Assembly: GCA_021785935.1 (NCBI GenBank)
Contig: JAJYOG010000010.1
Location: forward strand, 1 to 58,910
DNA length: 58,910 nucleotides
Direction: 5' to 3'
From: Actinomycetes bacterium
GTDB taxonomy: Bacteria; Actinomycetota; Thermoleophilia; BMS3ABIN01
This document shows, piece after piece, positions 43,115 to 52,365 of this stretch. How positions within the stretch are numbered: the first letter of the stretch is position 1; each line of letters begins with the position of its first letter. The notes below the pieces were generated by a model, which had not been told where the DNA came from, made no database searches, and saw only the letters and a program-made list of their open reading frames with translations. Position numbers and translations under genes: made by a program.

Positions 43115-43309
43115 ATGGGTATCGTTTTTGTAGTAATAATCGCCGGGCTTGCGGTGTGGGCCTGGAATCAAAGCCGTGAAGCAACCGCCGGATCGCTCAA
43201 ATCAGTGCAAACTGGTCAGGATACACCGCTCGAAATCCTGAAAAAGCGCTATGCGCGAGGAGAAATCGACAGGACTGAATTCGAAACGCGCAGGCAGGAT
43301 CTGGTCTGA
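43115..43309 (+). CDS. Small membrane protein with SHOCT domain (first of three)
   Basis: A 64-residue protein: a transmembrane helix (about 2-18) and a C-terminal SHOCT motif, TPLEILKKRYARGEIDRTEFETRRQDL. SHOCT is a short C-terminal oligomerisation-type motif. GAAAGGAG precedes the ATG. Two related genes follow in the next 720 bases. Confidence 0.8.
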   Translation: MGIVFVVIIAGLAVWAWNQSREATAGSLKSVQTGQDTPLEILKKRYARGEIDRTEFETRRQDLV

Positions 43310-43368
43310 AGCGAGGTTGACAAGAATTTATCCTGAGAAAATAGCGAAATTGTTGGAGGTGCATTGAA

Positions 43369-43656
43369 ATGATGTATGGATGGGGTACCAGCTACGGCGG
43401 CCCCGGCATCTTGGGAGGTCTGCTGATGATGGCTTTTTGGGTGGTCGTGGTTATAGGCATCATATTGCTGGTGGTATGGCTCACCCGTCAGGCGGCCGGA
43501 GGGCATCCTGGCGGAGGACATCCCGAAGGCTATCATGCTCCTGGAGCAGGGCCTCAAGCTGAATCAGCACTCGATATTCTCAAAAAGAGGTATGCGCGGG
43601 GAGAGGTCGATAAAGCCGAATTTGAAGAAAAGAAAAAGGATCTGACTGGTCAATAA
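43369..43656 (+). CDS. Small membrane protein with SHOCT domain (second of three)
   Basis: A 95-residue protein. A Gly/Tyr-rich start (MMYGWGTSYGGPGI) leads into one transmembrane helix (about 18-40), then a Gly/His/Pro linker (GGHPGGGHPEGYH) and the SHOCT motif SALDILKKRYARGEVDKAEFEEKKKDL. The His-rich linker might bind metal. TTGGAGG precedes the ATG. Confidence 0.85.
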   Translation: MMYGWGTSYGGPGILGGLLMMAFWVVVVIGIILLVVWLTRQAAGGHPGGGHPEGYHAPGAGPQAESALDILKKRYARGEVDKAEFEEKKKDLTGQ

Positions 43657-43738
43657 TTCTTAACGCCTTCTTTGCCGTCTCCTTACATGCGGGTATCAGA
43701 ATAGTAGTGTCGGCCCCCATCACGGAGAGATTTTCCTC

Positions 43739-44026
43739 TTGGTGGGCCTGGGAGTAGCGTTGTTGGCCTGCATCACGCTGCTGATTATCTGGCTGGTGCG
43801 TCGTCACAGCCATAGCGGTGGCGTGGTGACTCCGGCAGTCGAAACCGGTTCGGCGCCGATTGCCGATACCAGCGCCGCAAATAGGGGGGTATTAACAGCT
43901 GGAGCTGATACGACCGTGGCTTCTGCCGCGAGCGATACGCCGATTGAAATTCCCCGGGAAAATTACGCCCGCGGTGAAATTGATAAGGCTGAATTCGAAG
44001 AGAAAAAGAAAGATCTGTCAGACTAG
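43739..44026 (+). CDS. Small membrane protein with degenerate SHOCT domain (third of three)
   Basis: A 95-residue protein starting at TTG 43739 or GTG 43742, with GGAGAG about 10 bases upstream. A transmembrane helix (about 2-20) is followed by a Ser/His patch (RRHSHSGG), an Ala/Thr-rich linker and TPIEIPRENYARGEIDKAEFEEKKKDL. The usual L-x-K-R before YARGE has become P-R-E-N, so this copy is diverging. A terminator follows, probably ending the three-gene group. Confidence 0.7.
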   Translation: MVGLGVALLACITLLIIWLVRRHSHSGGVVTPAVETGSAPIADTSAANRGVLTAGADTTVASAASDTPIEIPRENYARGEIDKAEFEEKKKDLSD

Positions 44027-44060
44027 TCGTGGAAAAAGGCGCTTGCTCCGGCAATTCGAA

Positions 44061-44087
44061 GGCGGTCCTCTAGGGGGCCGCCTTTTT
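44061..44087 (+). terminator. Rho-independent terminator after the SHOCT genes
   Basis: GGCGGTCC pairs with GGGCCGCC (8 bp with one G-T pair) across a short loop and is followed by five T residues. Confidence 0.85.
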
Positions 44088-44224
44088 CAGATCCAATACG
44101 CATGAAGCGGGGTAAAATGCGGCATGGAAATGTTATGATGGTCCCGTTGCCTCCTCTTTAGATAGGGTAGGGTTCTTATGTTAAACTGGCGCGCGCGTTG
44201 ACCGAAAGAGGACGGAAGGCCGTC

Positions 44225-46129
44225 ATGAAAGTTTCATTACCCGACAAAAGCATAATCGAGCTGTCCGCAGACGCAACCGCCATGGACGCGGCGGCCAGGA
44301 TCGGCAGCCGTCTGGCCAAGGCGGCCCTGGCCGCTACCGTTAACGGGCAGCAGGTCGACCTCTCGCATCCTCTGGCTGACGGCGATTCCGTCGCCATTAT
44401 CACCGGGGATTCAGCTGAGGGGCTAGAGATCATCCGTCACAGCGCTTCGCACATACTTGCAGCCGCGGTCCAGGAGTTATATCCGCATACGCAGTTTGGA
44501 ATCGGACCCGCGATCGCCGACGGCTTTTACTACGATTTCAAATTTCCATCGCCTATTTCCGAGAACGACCTTTCCGCAATCGAGGCGAAGATGAAAGAGA
44601 TCATCAAGGCGAAGGCGCCGTTTGAACGCTCCCGGCTATGCCGTGAAGTCGCCGCCGAGATGTTCGGCGCCCAGCCATTCAAGCAGGAACTGCTGGCGGA
44701 GCTACCGACCGAGGAAACCGCGTCGTACTATACTCTCGGCCATTTCACTGACCTTTGCCGTGGCCCTCACGTGCCGGATACGGGGCGGATCAAGGCGTTT
44801 AAACTGCTTTCTACCGCGGGCGCCTACTGGCGCGGCGACGAAAAGAACCAGATGTTGACCCGGATCTACGGCACTGCTTTTCCATCCCAAAAACTGCTAG
44901 ATGAACATCTCGAGCGGCTGCGGGAGGCCGAGCGCCGCGACCACCGGGTGCTGGGCAAGCAGCTCGATCTGTTCCATATAGACGAAGAGGTTGGCGCCGG
45001 GCTGCCGCTGTGGCATCCCAAGGGAGCCCTGATCCGCAAGATCATCGAGGATTTCTGGCGCGACGCACATCTGGCAAGCGGCTACGAAATGGTCGTGATT
45101 CCCCACATTGCCAGCGTCGACCTCTGGAAGACTTCTGGCCACTGGGACTTTTACCGCGAGAACATGTATTCGCCCATGGACATAGAAGGGCAGGAATATA
45201 TCGTCAAGCCAATGAACTGCCCGGGACACATAAAGATTTACAAAAACCGCACCCGGTCGTACCGGGAACTTCCCATCCGCTGGGCCGAGCTGGGGACTGT
45301 TTACCGTTACGAACGCAGCGGTGTACTGCATGGCCTTCTGCGGGTGCGCGGCTTTACCCAGGATGATGCGCACCTGTTTGTGCGTCCGGATCAGCTTGAG
45401 GACGAGATTGTCAGCGTCATCCGCTTTGTACTCTTCATGCTGAAGACCTTTGGCTTTGAGGAATACGAAGTGTACCTGTCGACGCGGCCGGAGAAATCAG
45501 TTGGCAGCGACGAGCACTGGGATCAGGCGACCGCGGCTCTGAAAGCAGCGCTTGAGGATGTCGGCCTGGGTTATGAAATCGATCCCGGTGAGGGTGTCTT
45601 TTACGGGCCCAAGATAGACATGAAGATTCGCGACGCGCTCGGCCGCGCCTGGCAATGCACGACTATCCAGGTGGACTTCAACCTGCCGGAGCGTTTCGAT
45701 GTCACATATGTGGGGGAAGACAACACCGATCACCGTCCGATCATGATTCACCGCGCCCTCCTGGGTTCGCTGGAGCGCTTTATTGGCTGCCTGATTGAAC
45801 ACTATGCCGGCGCTTTTCCCTTGTGGCTGGCGCCGGTGCAGGCGATCATCCTGCCGATAGCCGACCGGCACATGGATTATGCCGAGCAGGTTGCGGCGAG
45901 AATGACGGCTGAGGGCGTGCGTGCCGAAATCGATTACCGCAAGGAATCGGTTGGCAGGAAAATCCGCGACGCGGAAATGGAAAAAGTGCCATTCATGATT
46001 GTCGTCGGGGACAAGGAAGCTGACGCTGGCAATGTTTCGGTGCGTTCATACGCCGAGGGCGATCTCGGTGCAATGCCGCTGGATGAATTGCTGGCAAACC
46101 TGATGCGGCAGATCGAAGAAAAGTCTTAA
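44225..46129 (+). CDS. thrS: Threonyl-tRNA synthetase
   Basis: A 634-residue class II aminoacyl-tRNA synthetase. TGS domain (1-60: MKVSLPDKSIIELSADATAM), editing domain with HSASHILAAAVQELYP (about 78) and the catalytic core containing MNCPGHIKIYK with the zinc-binding Cys, RYERSGVLHGLLRVRGFTQDD (motif 2) and the C-terminal anticodon-binding domain beginning PVQAIILPIADRH. ATG 44225 is used because GGACGGAAGG precedes it and the protein then starts with the TGS domain. I see no T-box leader. Confidence 0.97.
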   Translation: MKVSLPDKSIIELSADATAMDAAARIGSRLAKAALAATVNGQQVDLSHPLADGDSVAIITGDSAEGLEIIRHSASHILAAAVQELYPHTQFGIGPAIADGFYYDFKFPSPISENDLSAIEAKMKEIIKAKAPFERSRLCREVAAEMFGAQPFKQELLAELPTEETASYYTLGHFTDLCRGPHVPDTGRIKAFKLLSTAGAYWRGDEKNQMLTRIYGTAFPSQKLLDEHLERLREAERRDHRVLGKQLDLFHIDEEVGAGLPLWHPKGALIRKIIEDFWRDAHLASGYEMVVIPHIASVDLWKTSGHWDFYRENMYSPMDIEGQEYIVKPMNCPGHIKIYKNRTRSYRELPIRWAELGTVYRYERSGVLHGLLRVRGFTQDDAHLFVRPDQLEDEIVSVIRFVLFMLKTFGFEEYEVYLSTRPEKSVGSDEHWDQATAALKAALEDVGLGYEIDPGEGVFYGPKIDMKIRDALGRAWQCTTIQVDFNLPERFDVTYVGEDNTDHRPIMIHRALLGSLERFIGCLIEHYAGAFPLWLAPVQAIILPIADRHMDYAEQVAARMTAEGVRAEIDYRKESVGRKIRDAEMEKVPFMIVVGDKEADAGNVSVRSYAEGDLGAMPLDELLANLMRQIEEKS

Positions 46130-46150
46130 TCTTCCCGATAGGAGGCTTCT

Positions 46151-47881
46151 GTGGACCGCATCCGCCTGGCGTTGGCACAGATCAACTCCACTGTAGGCGA
46201 TTTCGAGGGCAATGCTGAGAAGATTGCCGATTACATCGAACGCGCCTCAGCGCAGAATGCGGATGTCGTAGTATTCCCCGAACTGGCGCTGACTGGATAT
46301 CCTCCGGAAGACCTCACTTTTAATCCCGACTTTCTCCAAGCCAATACAGCCGCCATGGACCGTGTATGCCGCCAGGCGAAAGACATTGTTGCCGTGATCG
46401 GCTATCTGGATTGTTCCGGAGGCGATATATACAACTCGGCTGCCATTGTCGCCGGTGGCAGGATCATGGGAGTCTGTCATAAGATGAGACTGCCCAATTA
46501 CGGCGTCTTCGATGAGTTTCGTTATTTCAGCGCTGGAGCGCGGCCGACTTTATTCGATCTTAACGGCACTGTTGTTGGTGTTAACATATGTGAAGATATA
46601 TGGTATCCCGATGAACCCATCGGCTCTCAGGTTGCGGCTGGGGCCTCGCTGATAGTTAATCTTTCCGCTTCGCCTTATCGTATCGATCGTACTCATTCTC
46701 GTGAAGAAATGCTGGAGACGCGCGCCCGCGACTATCTGACGCCGGTGGCGCTCGTCAATCTGGTCGGGGGTCAGGACGAGCTTGTCTTTGATGGCAACAG
46801 CCTGGTGTTTGACGAGCACGGCCGGTTGCTGGCCCGTGGGGCCAGCTTCGCGGAAGACATGGCCATGGTTGATATCGACCTCGGTGAGGTCCGCGGCTCC
46901 AGGCACCGTGACACGATGGGCCGCCTGGATGGCCTGGACAAACGCCACCCCGGGCCTGTCGATCTTTTCGCACTTGGCGAGAGCGAATCGCGTGTACCCG
47001 TGAAATCTTCACCGCCGCATCTTCCTGAACCGCTTTCGGGGACGGCGGAGATTTACCGCGCTCTGGTTGTCGGCGTTCGTGACTATGTTCGCAAGAACCG
47101 TTTTGAGCGGGTGCTGATCGGACTTTCTGGCGGAGTTGATTCGTCCCTGGTTGCCGCTGTGGCGGTCGATGCGCTGGGGAAGGAGAACGTTGTCTGCGTT
47201 TCGATGCCATCACGCTATAGCTCCGACGGCACCAAGGGCGATGCCGAGGCTTTGGCTACTCGTTTGGGTGTCGAGTTTCGTTTCATCCCCATTGAACCGA
47301 TTTTTGTGCCCTACCTGGACACGCTCGAACATGAGCTGGCCGGCCGCCCTCCCGATAGTACTGAGGAAAACCTGCAGGCGCGCATACGCGGCAACCTGCT
47401 GATGGCGCTCTCCAACAAGTTTGGATGGCTGGTTCTGACAACAGGAAACAAGAGCGAGACCAGCGTTGGCTACGCCACCCTGTACGGCGACATGGCCGGC
47501 GGTTTTGCGGTAATAAAAGATGTGCCAAAAACGGTAGTCTACGAGCTTTGCCGCTGGCGAAACTCACAGGGTGAAAAGATTATCCCTGTCAGTATCATCG
47601 AACGAGAACCTAGTGCCGAGCTGGCGCCGGATCAAAAAGATTCCGATTCCCTGCCTCCTTATGAAGTGCTGGATCGCATCATCGAGGATTATGTCGAGCA
47701 TGATAAAGGTCTCGAGGAGATGGTTGCGTCCGGACTGGACGCGGCAACGGTGCAAAAAGTAATCAGGATGATCGACCGCAATGAATACAAACGCCGGCAG
47801 GCTCCTCCGGGAATAAAGATCACTTCAAGGGCTTTTGGCAAGGATCGCCGTTTTCCCATAACCAACCGGTTCGGGGCCTGA
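46151..47881 (+). CDS. nadE: Glutamine-dependent NAD+ synthetase
   Basis: A 576-residue two-domain enzyme that amidates nicotinic acid adenine dinucleotide using ammonia from glutamine. The N-terminal nitrilase-fold glutaminase (about 1-265) has FPELALTGYPPEDL with the catalytic Glu, and NICEDIWYPDEP with Cys147. The C-terminal synthetase has the P-loop SGGVDSSL near 327 and TGNKSETSVGYATLYGDMAGG. The GTG start has AGGAGG upstream and lies 21 bases after thrS, so the two may be cotranscribed. Confidence 0.96.
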   Translation: MDRIRLALAQINSTVGDFEGNAEKIADYIERASAQNADVVVFPELALTGYPPEDLTFNPDFLQANTAAMDRVCRQAKDIVAVIGYLDCSGGDIYNSAAIVAGGRIMGVCHKMRLPNYGVFDEFRYFSAGARPTLFDLNGTVVGVNICEDIWYPDEPIGSQVAAGASLIVNLSASPYRIDRTHSREEMLETRARDYLTPVALVNLVGGQDELVFDGNSLVFDEHGRLLARGASFAEDMAMVDIDLGEVRGSRHRDTMGRLDGLDKRHPGPVDLFALGESESRVPVKSSPPHLPEPLSGTAEIYRALVVGVRDYVRKNRFERVLIGLSGGVDSSLVAAVAVDALGKENVVCVSMPSRYSSDGTKGDAEALATRLGVEFRFIPIEPIFVPYLDTLEHELAGRPPDSTEENLQARIRGNLLMALSNKFGWLVLTTGNKSETSVGYATLYGDMAGGFAVIKDVPKTVVYELCRWRNSQGEKIIPVSIIEREPSAELAPDQKDSDSLPPYEVLDRIIEDYVEHDKGLEEMVASGLDAATVQKVIRMIDRNEYKRRQAPPGIKITSRAFGKDRRFPITNRFGA

Positions 47882-47922
47882 GGCCCCTCCGGCATCGAAA
47901 ACTCAGGTAATAACCCATCCTG

Positions 47923-47953
47923 CCGAAAGCACCGGTACGCCTGGTGTTTTCGG
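47923..47953 (+). terminator. Hairpin terminator between nadE and the deacetylase-glycosyltransferase gene
   Basis: CCGAAAGCACC and GGTGTTTTCGG pair over 11 bp (one G-T) around a 9-base loop. A second small hairpin (GGGGCC/GGCCCC) overlaps the nadE stop. The T tract is poor. Confidence 0.6.
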
Positions 47954-47990
47954 CTAATTCCGGGCATAAACTAGGGCATGGTATTAACCA

Positions 47991-50900
47991 ATGAACGACC
48001 CAGAAAAAATCCGAAATTGCAGTAACCAGCTTGCCTTCACTTTTTTCTGCAAGCTGGCGGCAGCGTTGCTCATGATGTTGCCGCTATTGATTATGTTGCC
48101 AAACCTGGATTCCACCGCGGCCGCTGCCAATGACAGCATGGCTACATCCACTCAGTCGATTGCCGCCCCACTCGCCGGGCCGAAAGTTCTCATTGTTCAC
48201 GACCAGATCGATGATCCCCAGTTGGGCCAGGAACTGGCTGCCCTGCTGGGACATTTTTCCGCCCGGTGCACGATTGTCGAGCATCCTTATTACGAGACCG
48301 GCAGCTTGCAGCAGTATGACATGGTGGTTTACATTGGCGGCTCCCACCGGGAAATCAACCAGGAATTTCTTGATGACGTTTCGGCGACCACCAAGCCGGT
48401 TGTCTGGATGGGCCGTGGTCTTGACCTGCTTAAAAACCGGAACCCGCTGAAGGATTACGGTTTTACATACGAGCGCGCCGACGGCTCAGGGACGCTCAAC
48501 ACGGTGACTTACAAGGATACCTCCCTGATCAAGACCGACCCGGTAGCGAATATCACCCATATCACGGATGAATCACGCGCCGAGGCGCTTGCGTGGATGA
48601 CGGGTGACAATGAGCGGGCTCCCTACGTGATCCGCAGCGGCAATTTCTGGTATTTCGCGGATATACCAATGGTAGGAACAGATATCAATGACGCATATTC
48701 CGCCGTGGGAGCTACAGAGGACAGCGCTTACCTGGTATTGGCTGACCTGCTTCACGATATAACCGGGCAGGATCATCCGGAACGGCACCTGGCGCTCATC
48801 CGCATCGAGGACATCCATCCCAACACGGATATTGACCGGTTCAATTCGGTGGTTGATTACCTCTATCATGAGCATGTCCCCTTTGGTATTGCGCTGGTGC
48901 CGGTCTATAAAAATCCTGCGACCGGCGAGGAAGTGCACCTAACCGACCGCCCCGATTTTGTAGCGGCGATCAAGGATGCGCAGGCCAAGGGCGGCACATT
49001 GATCATGCACGGTTACACTCATCAGCGCGTCGGTGAAACCGTGGTTGATTACGAGTTCTGGGACCGGGACACCCACACGCCCCCTGCCGATGAAACCCCG
49101 GAGTCAGTCCGGACGCGGGTTACCGCGGCGCTGAATGAGACTGCTGCCGCCGGGCTCTACCCGCAGATATGGGAGACGCCCCATTACGCGGCTTCGGACA
49201 TGGCTCATGGTGTCATCGCCGAATATTTCAAAGCCGTCTGGGAGCGCAGTGACGCGCCCTTCTTCCCCTATCCGGTAGAGTTACCCAAGACCGGACAGAC
49301 CGATTTGCCTGAGACCCTGGGTTATGTCAATCCGTCTGAGGGATATCCTGGGCAGGGTCATTCGGCTGAAACTCTGGTGAACATCGCCAACCAGCAAAAA
49401 GTCGTACGGGACGGGTTCGCGGCCTTCTTCTTCCACCCAATGGTGGACGGCAGCGAACTGAGAAAAATGATCGGGGGTCTGCAGGACGAGGGATATGATT
49501 TTGTCTCTCCGGCGCAGGTCGCAGGCCTGTCGTATAACGCGGCCGAGCCACAGTCCTGGTTTTCGAATGTTATGTGGCGGATAACAGACTGGCTGGGAAG
49601 AGTCATACCTGACAAGCCTCTCAGCGTCGAGTTCGGAATCATAATCTCATTCTTCGTCATCTTTTATTACTGGGGCATTTTTCTGCTTTCTCGAAGGCCG
49701 GCGCCACCAACCAAACCGGCGGATCCTTACATGAAGTACGTAATCGTCATACCCTGCCTCAACGAAGAGCTGGTGATCGCACGGACAATTGATCACCTGA
49801 TGTCGTTGCCCGAGCCATGGCCGATGATCCTGGTTATCAACGACGACTCTGACGATCGCACCCGTGATATCGCTCTCTCATATCCTCGCGACAGGGTAAT
49901 GCTGGTCGACCATCCCCATGAGATAGCACGACAGGGGAAGGGTAAGGCGCTCAACTATGCTTTCAAGTGTCTTCTGAAGAGTGACCTGGTTGGCGAATAC
50001 AGTTCACACAGGGTGGTCATGGGAGTTCTGGATGCAGACGGCCGGGCCGAACCGGGATTAATCAAGGCTATCGGGCCGTATTTCTCCGATCCCAGAGCGG
50101 CGGCTGTACAGGTTGGAGTGCGCATATCCAATGCTGGCACCAATACCCTGACCAAGTGGCAGAACTTTGAGTTTCTCACCTTCGCCCGCATATCACAGAA
50201 GGCGCGCGAACATCTGGGCAGCGTCGGCCTCGGCGGTAACGGCCAGTTCGTGCGCCTGTCGGCGCTGGAGAGCCTGGGGGACAGCCCCTGGACTGATTGC
50301 CTCACCGAGGATCTCGATCTGGGTCTGAGGCTGATGATGGCCGGCTGGGCCAATCACTATTGCCCTGACACTTTCGTGGCTCAGCAGGGAGTGCCGAAAA
50401 TGAAGCCACTGATTCGCCAGCGCACGCGGTGGTTCCAGGGGCATCTAAGTTGCTGGAGGCACATCCCCAGTATCTTTGCCAGCTATAGAATCGGGACGAC
50501 GGCGCGAGCCGATACCATCTATTATCTTCTGGCGCCGAGCCTGGTCTTCTTCTTCATGCCGGCCACGATCATCTTCCTAATCGGCACAGTGTATTTGATA
50601 CTGGCGGGAGCCACCTCGATGCTGGTCTCGCCGCTGCAGTACCTGCCGGCTGTTTTTATCTGGTACCTGTTTTCATTCGGAGCGCTGCCGGCGGTGGTCT
50701 GGACCTTTTACCGCGAGGAAAAAGAGATCGGTCCCTGGCGGGCGTTTTTATGGGCTCACATATTCTCCTTTTTCTATGTGATCTGGTTCATCGCCGGCTG
50801 CAGGGCGATCGTGCGTCTGGCGCGGGGCGAGGGTTCCTGGGCCAAGACGGCGCGGACCGCGGAGGAGGCCGTCGAGGAAGCCATGGAAGGCACTGCCTAG
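47991..50900 (+). CDS. Membrane fusion: DUF2334-type polysaccharide deacetylase plus GT2 glycosyltransferase
   Basis: A 969-residue protein. After an N-terminal membrane segment (about 15-42), residues about 60-525 form an extracytoplasmic deacetylase-like domain: LALIRIEDIHPNTDIDRF supplies Asp ligands, LIMHGYTHQ the His ligands and FFFHPMVDGSE the last His. A membrane helix (about 546-566) then leads to a cytoplasmic family-2 glycosyltransferase: IVIPCLNEE (about 583), INDDSDDRT, GVLDADGRAEP, TEDLDLGLR and QRTRWFQGH (about 808-816), the BcsA/PgaC-type processive signature. Three to four more helices close the protein. The layout suggests coupled synthesis and deacetylation of a PNAG- or chitin-like exopolysaccharide by one chain. 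Confidence 0.88.
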   Translation: MNDPEKIRNCSNQLAFTFFCKLAAALLMMLPLLIMLPNLDSTAAAANDSMATSTQSIAAPLAGPKVLIVHDQIDDPQLGQELAALLGHFSARCTIVEHPYYETGSLQQYDMVVYIGGSHREINQEFLDDVSATTKPVVWMGRGLDLLKNRNPLKDYGFTYERADGSGTLNTVTYKDTSLIKTDPVANITHITDESRAEALAWMTGDNERAPYVIRSGNFWYFADIPMVGTDINDAYSAVGATEDSAYLVLADLLHDITGQDHPERHLALIRIEDIHPNTDIDRFNSVVDYLYHEHVPFGIALVPVYKNPATGEEVHLTDRPDFVAAIKDAQAKGGTLIMHGYTHQRVGETVVDYEFWDRDTHTPPADETPESVRTRVTAALNETAAAGLYPQIWETPHYAASDMAHGVIAEYFKAVWERSDAPFFPYPVELPKTGQTDLPETLGYVNPSEGYPGQGHSAETLVNIANQQKVVRDGFAAFFFHPMVDGSELRKMIGGLQDEGYDFVSPAQVAGLSYNAAEPQSWFSNVMWRITDWLGRVIPDKPLSVEFGIIISFFVIFYYWGIFLLSRRPAPPTKPADPYMKYVIVIPCLNEELVIARTIDHLMSLPEPWPMILVINDDSDDRTRDIALSYPRDRVMLVDHPHEIARQGKGKALNYAFKCLLKSDLVGEYSSHRVVMGVLDADGRAEPGLIKAIGPYFSDPRAAAVQVGVRISNAGTNTLTKWQNFEFLTFARISQKAREHLGSVGLGGNGQFVRLSALESLGDSPWTDCLTEDLDLGLRLMMAGWANHYCPDTFVAQQGVPKMKPLIRQRTRWFQGHLSCWRHIPSIFASYRIGTTARADTIYYLLAPSLVFFFMPATIIFLIGTVYLILAGATSMLVSPLQYLPAVFIWYLFSFGALPAVVWTFYREEKEIGPWRAFLWAHIFSFFYVIWFIAGCRAIVRLARGEGSWAKTARTAEEAVEEAMEGTA

Positions 50901-51078
50901 AAACTGGAAACCATCTCCGCTATACTTTCTAGCGTGAATAAAGAAGGAGCACCCGCTTCTCACCTGCCGGCTGCGCCGCGGCTCGTTTAATGTTACATTG
51001 CCGCGCACTTGAAAGTTTGCAGGTCTGCCATACAGAGCGTCCGGGCCGGATTGCCGGCCGCGGATCTGGTTACTTAAG

Positions 51079-51101
51079 GGTGCTTTCGGGTACCTTTTTT
51101 T
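51079..51101 (+). terminator. Attenuator-like terminator in the infC leader
   Basis: GGTGC and GTACC form a short stem around a TTTCGG loop, followed by seven T residues, about 75 bases before the infC ribosome site. A TATACT box lies near 50920, so the leader would be about 230 bases. Leaders of infC-rpmI-rplT operons are often controlled by L20 through such terminators. Confidence 0.6.
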
Positions 51102-51175
51102 GTGGGCAAATTCGCCGTCACGGTTTTTCGCGGTAACGGCGTCCGCTCAAAATAATTGGAAGGAGGTGTTGGCCG

Positions 51176-51706
51176 GTCGCACATTATAAACCCAGGGTTA
51201 GAGATTTAACCCGGATAAACGATTCTATCAGGGCTGAAAATGTCCGGCTCATTGGGCCGGATGGCGAGCAGGTCGGGATCAAGACACGTACCGAGGCGTT
51301 AGACATAGCTATCGCCGCGGGACTTGACCTTGTAGAGATCGCCCCCGAAGCAGACCCTCCGGTCTGCCGGGTGCTCGATTACAGCAAGTACAAGTACGAG
51401 CTTGAGCAGAAGGCGAAGCAGGCGCGCAAGCATCAGTCGACGATCGTCGTCAAGGAGATCAAGCTGCGTCCCAAAATTGGCATTCATGATTATGAAACCA
51501 AGAAGGGACATGTCGTGCGCTTTCTCAAGAAAAAGGACAAGGTCAAGGTAACGATCATGTTCCGAGGCCGCGAGGTGGTTCATCCGAAGAAAGGCGAGGA
51601 GTTGCTACGCCGTCTGGCTGAGGATGTCGCCGAGCTGGGAACGATTGAATCACAGCCGAACCTTGATGGCAGGAACATGGTAATGGTCCTGAGTCCTGTC
51701 AAATAG
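51176..51706 (+). CDS. infC: Translation initiation factor IF-3 (non-standard start)
   Basis: Binds the 30S subunit and checks start-codon selection. The frame reads [30 protein letters not shown]-type block [25 protein letters not shown] (split here for length: first part about 36-45, second about 46-60), [10 protein letters not shown] and the C-terminal domain ending MVLSPVK, about 176 residues. No ATG, GTG or TTG exists in frame between the strong AAGGAGG (51160-51166) and the conserved N-terminus. Possible starts are GTC 51176 (nine bases after the site), ATA 51215 or ATC 51227. Unusual start codons are a known feature of infC (AUU in E. coli). A one-base assembly error is the alternative. 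First gene of infC-rpmI-rplT. Confidence 0.9.
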   Translation, partial: VAHYKPRVRDLTRINDSIRAENVRLIGPDGEQVGIKTRTEALDIAIAAGLDLVEIAPEADPPVCRVLDYSKYKYELEQKAKQARKHQSTIVVKEIKLRPKIGIHDYETKKGHVVRFLKKKDKVKVTIMFRGREVVHPKKGEELLRRLAEDVAELGTIESQPNLDGRNMVMVLSPVK

Positions 51707-51767
51707 TTTCAGTCCCTGTTTCAAAGATTAGTTGAATAAATAAGTCTGAATATGGAAAGGAAGGCTT

Positions 51768-51965
51768 ATGCCCAAAATGAAGACTCATCGCGCTACCGCC
51801 AAGCGTTTCCGCTTCACCTCGGGGGGAAAGCTGGTACGGCGGCGCGCGTTTAAGAGTCACATACTCACCAAGAAAAGTCCGAAACGGAAGCGCAGCTTCC
51901 GTAAAAACGTGCTAACCGCGCCCTCCGACACAACTGAAGTTTCGCGGTTGCTGGGCAAGAAGTAA
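51768..51965 (+). CDS. rpmI: 50S ribosomal protein L35
   Basis: A 65-residue basic protein with the standard start [14 protein letters not shown] and the tail around [14 protein letters not shown]. It lies 61 bases after infC and 20 before rplT, the conserved order. AAGGAAGG precedes the ATG. Confidence 0.97.
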   Translation: MPKMKTHRATAKRFRFTSGGKLVRRRAFKSHILTKKSPKRKRSFRKNVLTAPSDTTEVSRLLGKK

Positions 51966-51985
51966 GCGTTAGGAGTTGAAGGAAT

Positions 51986-52345
51986 ATGCCGCGAGTTAAA
52001 AGAGGAGTCCACGCGCGCAAGAAAAGGCGTACAGTTCTTGAGCAGGCAAAGGGTTACCGGGGCACCAAACATTCGAGCTACAAGCGGGCCAAGGAACAGG
52101 TCAGCCGTTCGCTTAATTATGCATACCGCGACAGGCGTGCGCGCAAGCGCGATTTCCGGCGCCTGTGGATTACTCGGATTAATGCCGGCGCCCGTATGAA
52201 TGGTCTGTCATATAACCAATTCATGCACGGCCTCAAGGAAGCCGGAATCGAGTTGAACCGTCCGGTGCTCGCCGATCTTGCGGTTACCGATCCTGACATG
52301 TTCGCCAGCCTGGCTGAGCAGGCCAAGACCGCGCTGGCCGCCTAG
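51986..52345 (+). CDS. rplT: 50S ribosomal protein L20
   Basis: A 119-residue protein, full length: [15 protein letters not shown], the helical rRNA-binding stretch [17 protein letters not shown] and the globular end with [13 protein letters not shown]20 binds 23S rRNA early in assembly and commonly represses its own operon by binding the mRNA. GAAGGAAT precedes the ATG. Confidence 0.97.
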   Translation: MPRVKRGVHARKKRRTVLEQAKGYRGTKHSSYKRAKEQVSRSLNYAYRDRRARKRDFRRLWITRINAGARMNGLSYNQFMHGLKEAGIELNRPVLADLAVTDPDMFASLAEQAKTALAA

Positions 52346-52365
52346 GTTGTGATGTTGTTGGGATT

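Noticed and set aside
44091-44224. T-box leader before thrS
   Set aside because: No conserved T-box sequence or specifier structure could be recognised in the short upstream region.
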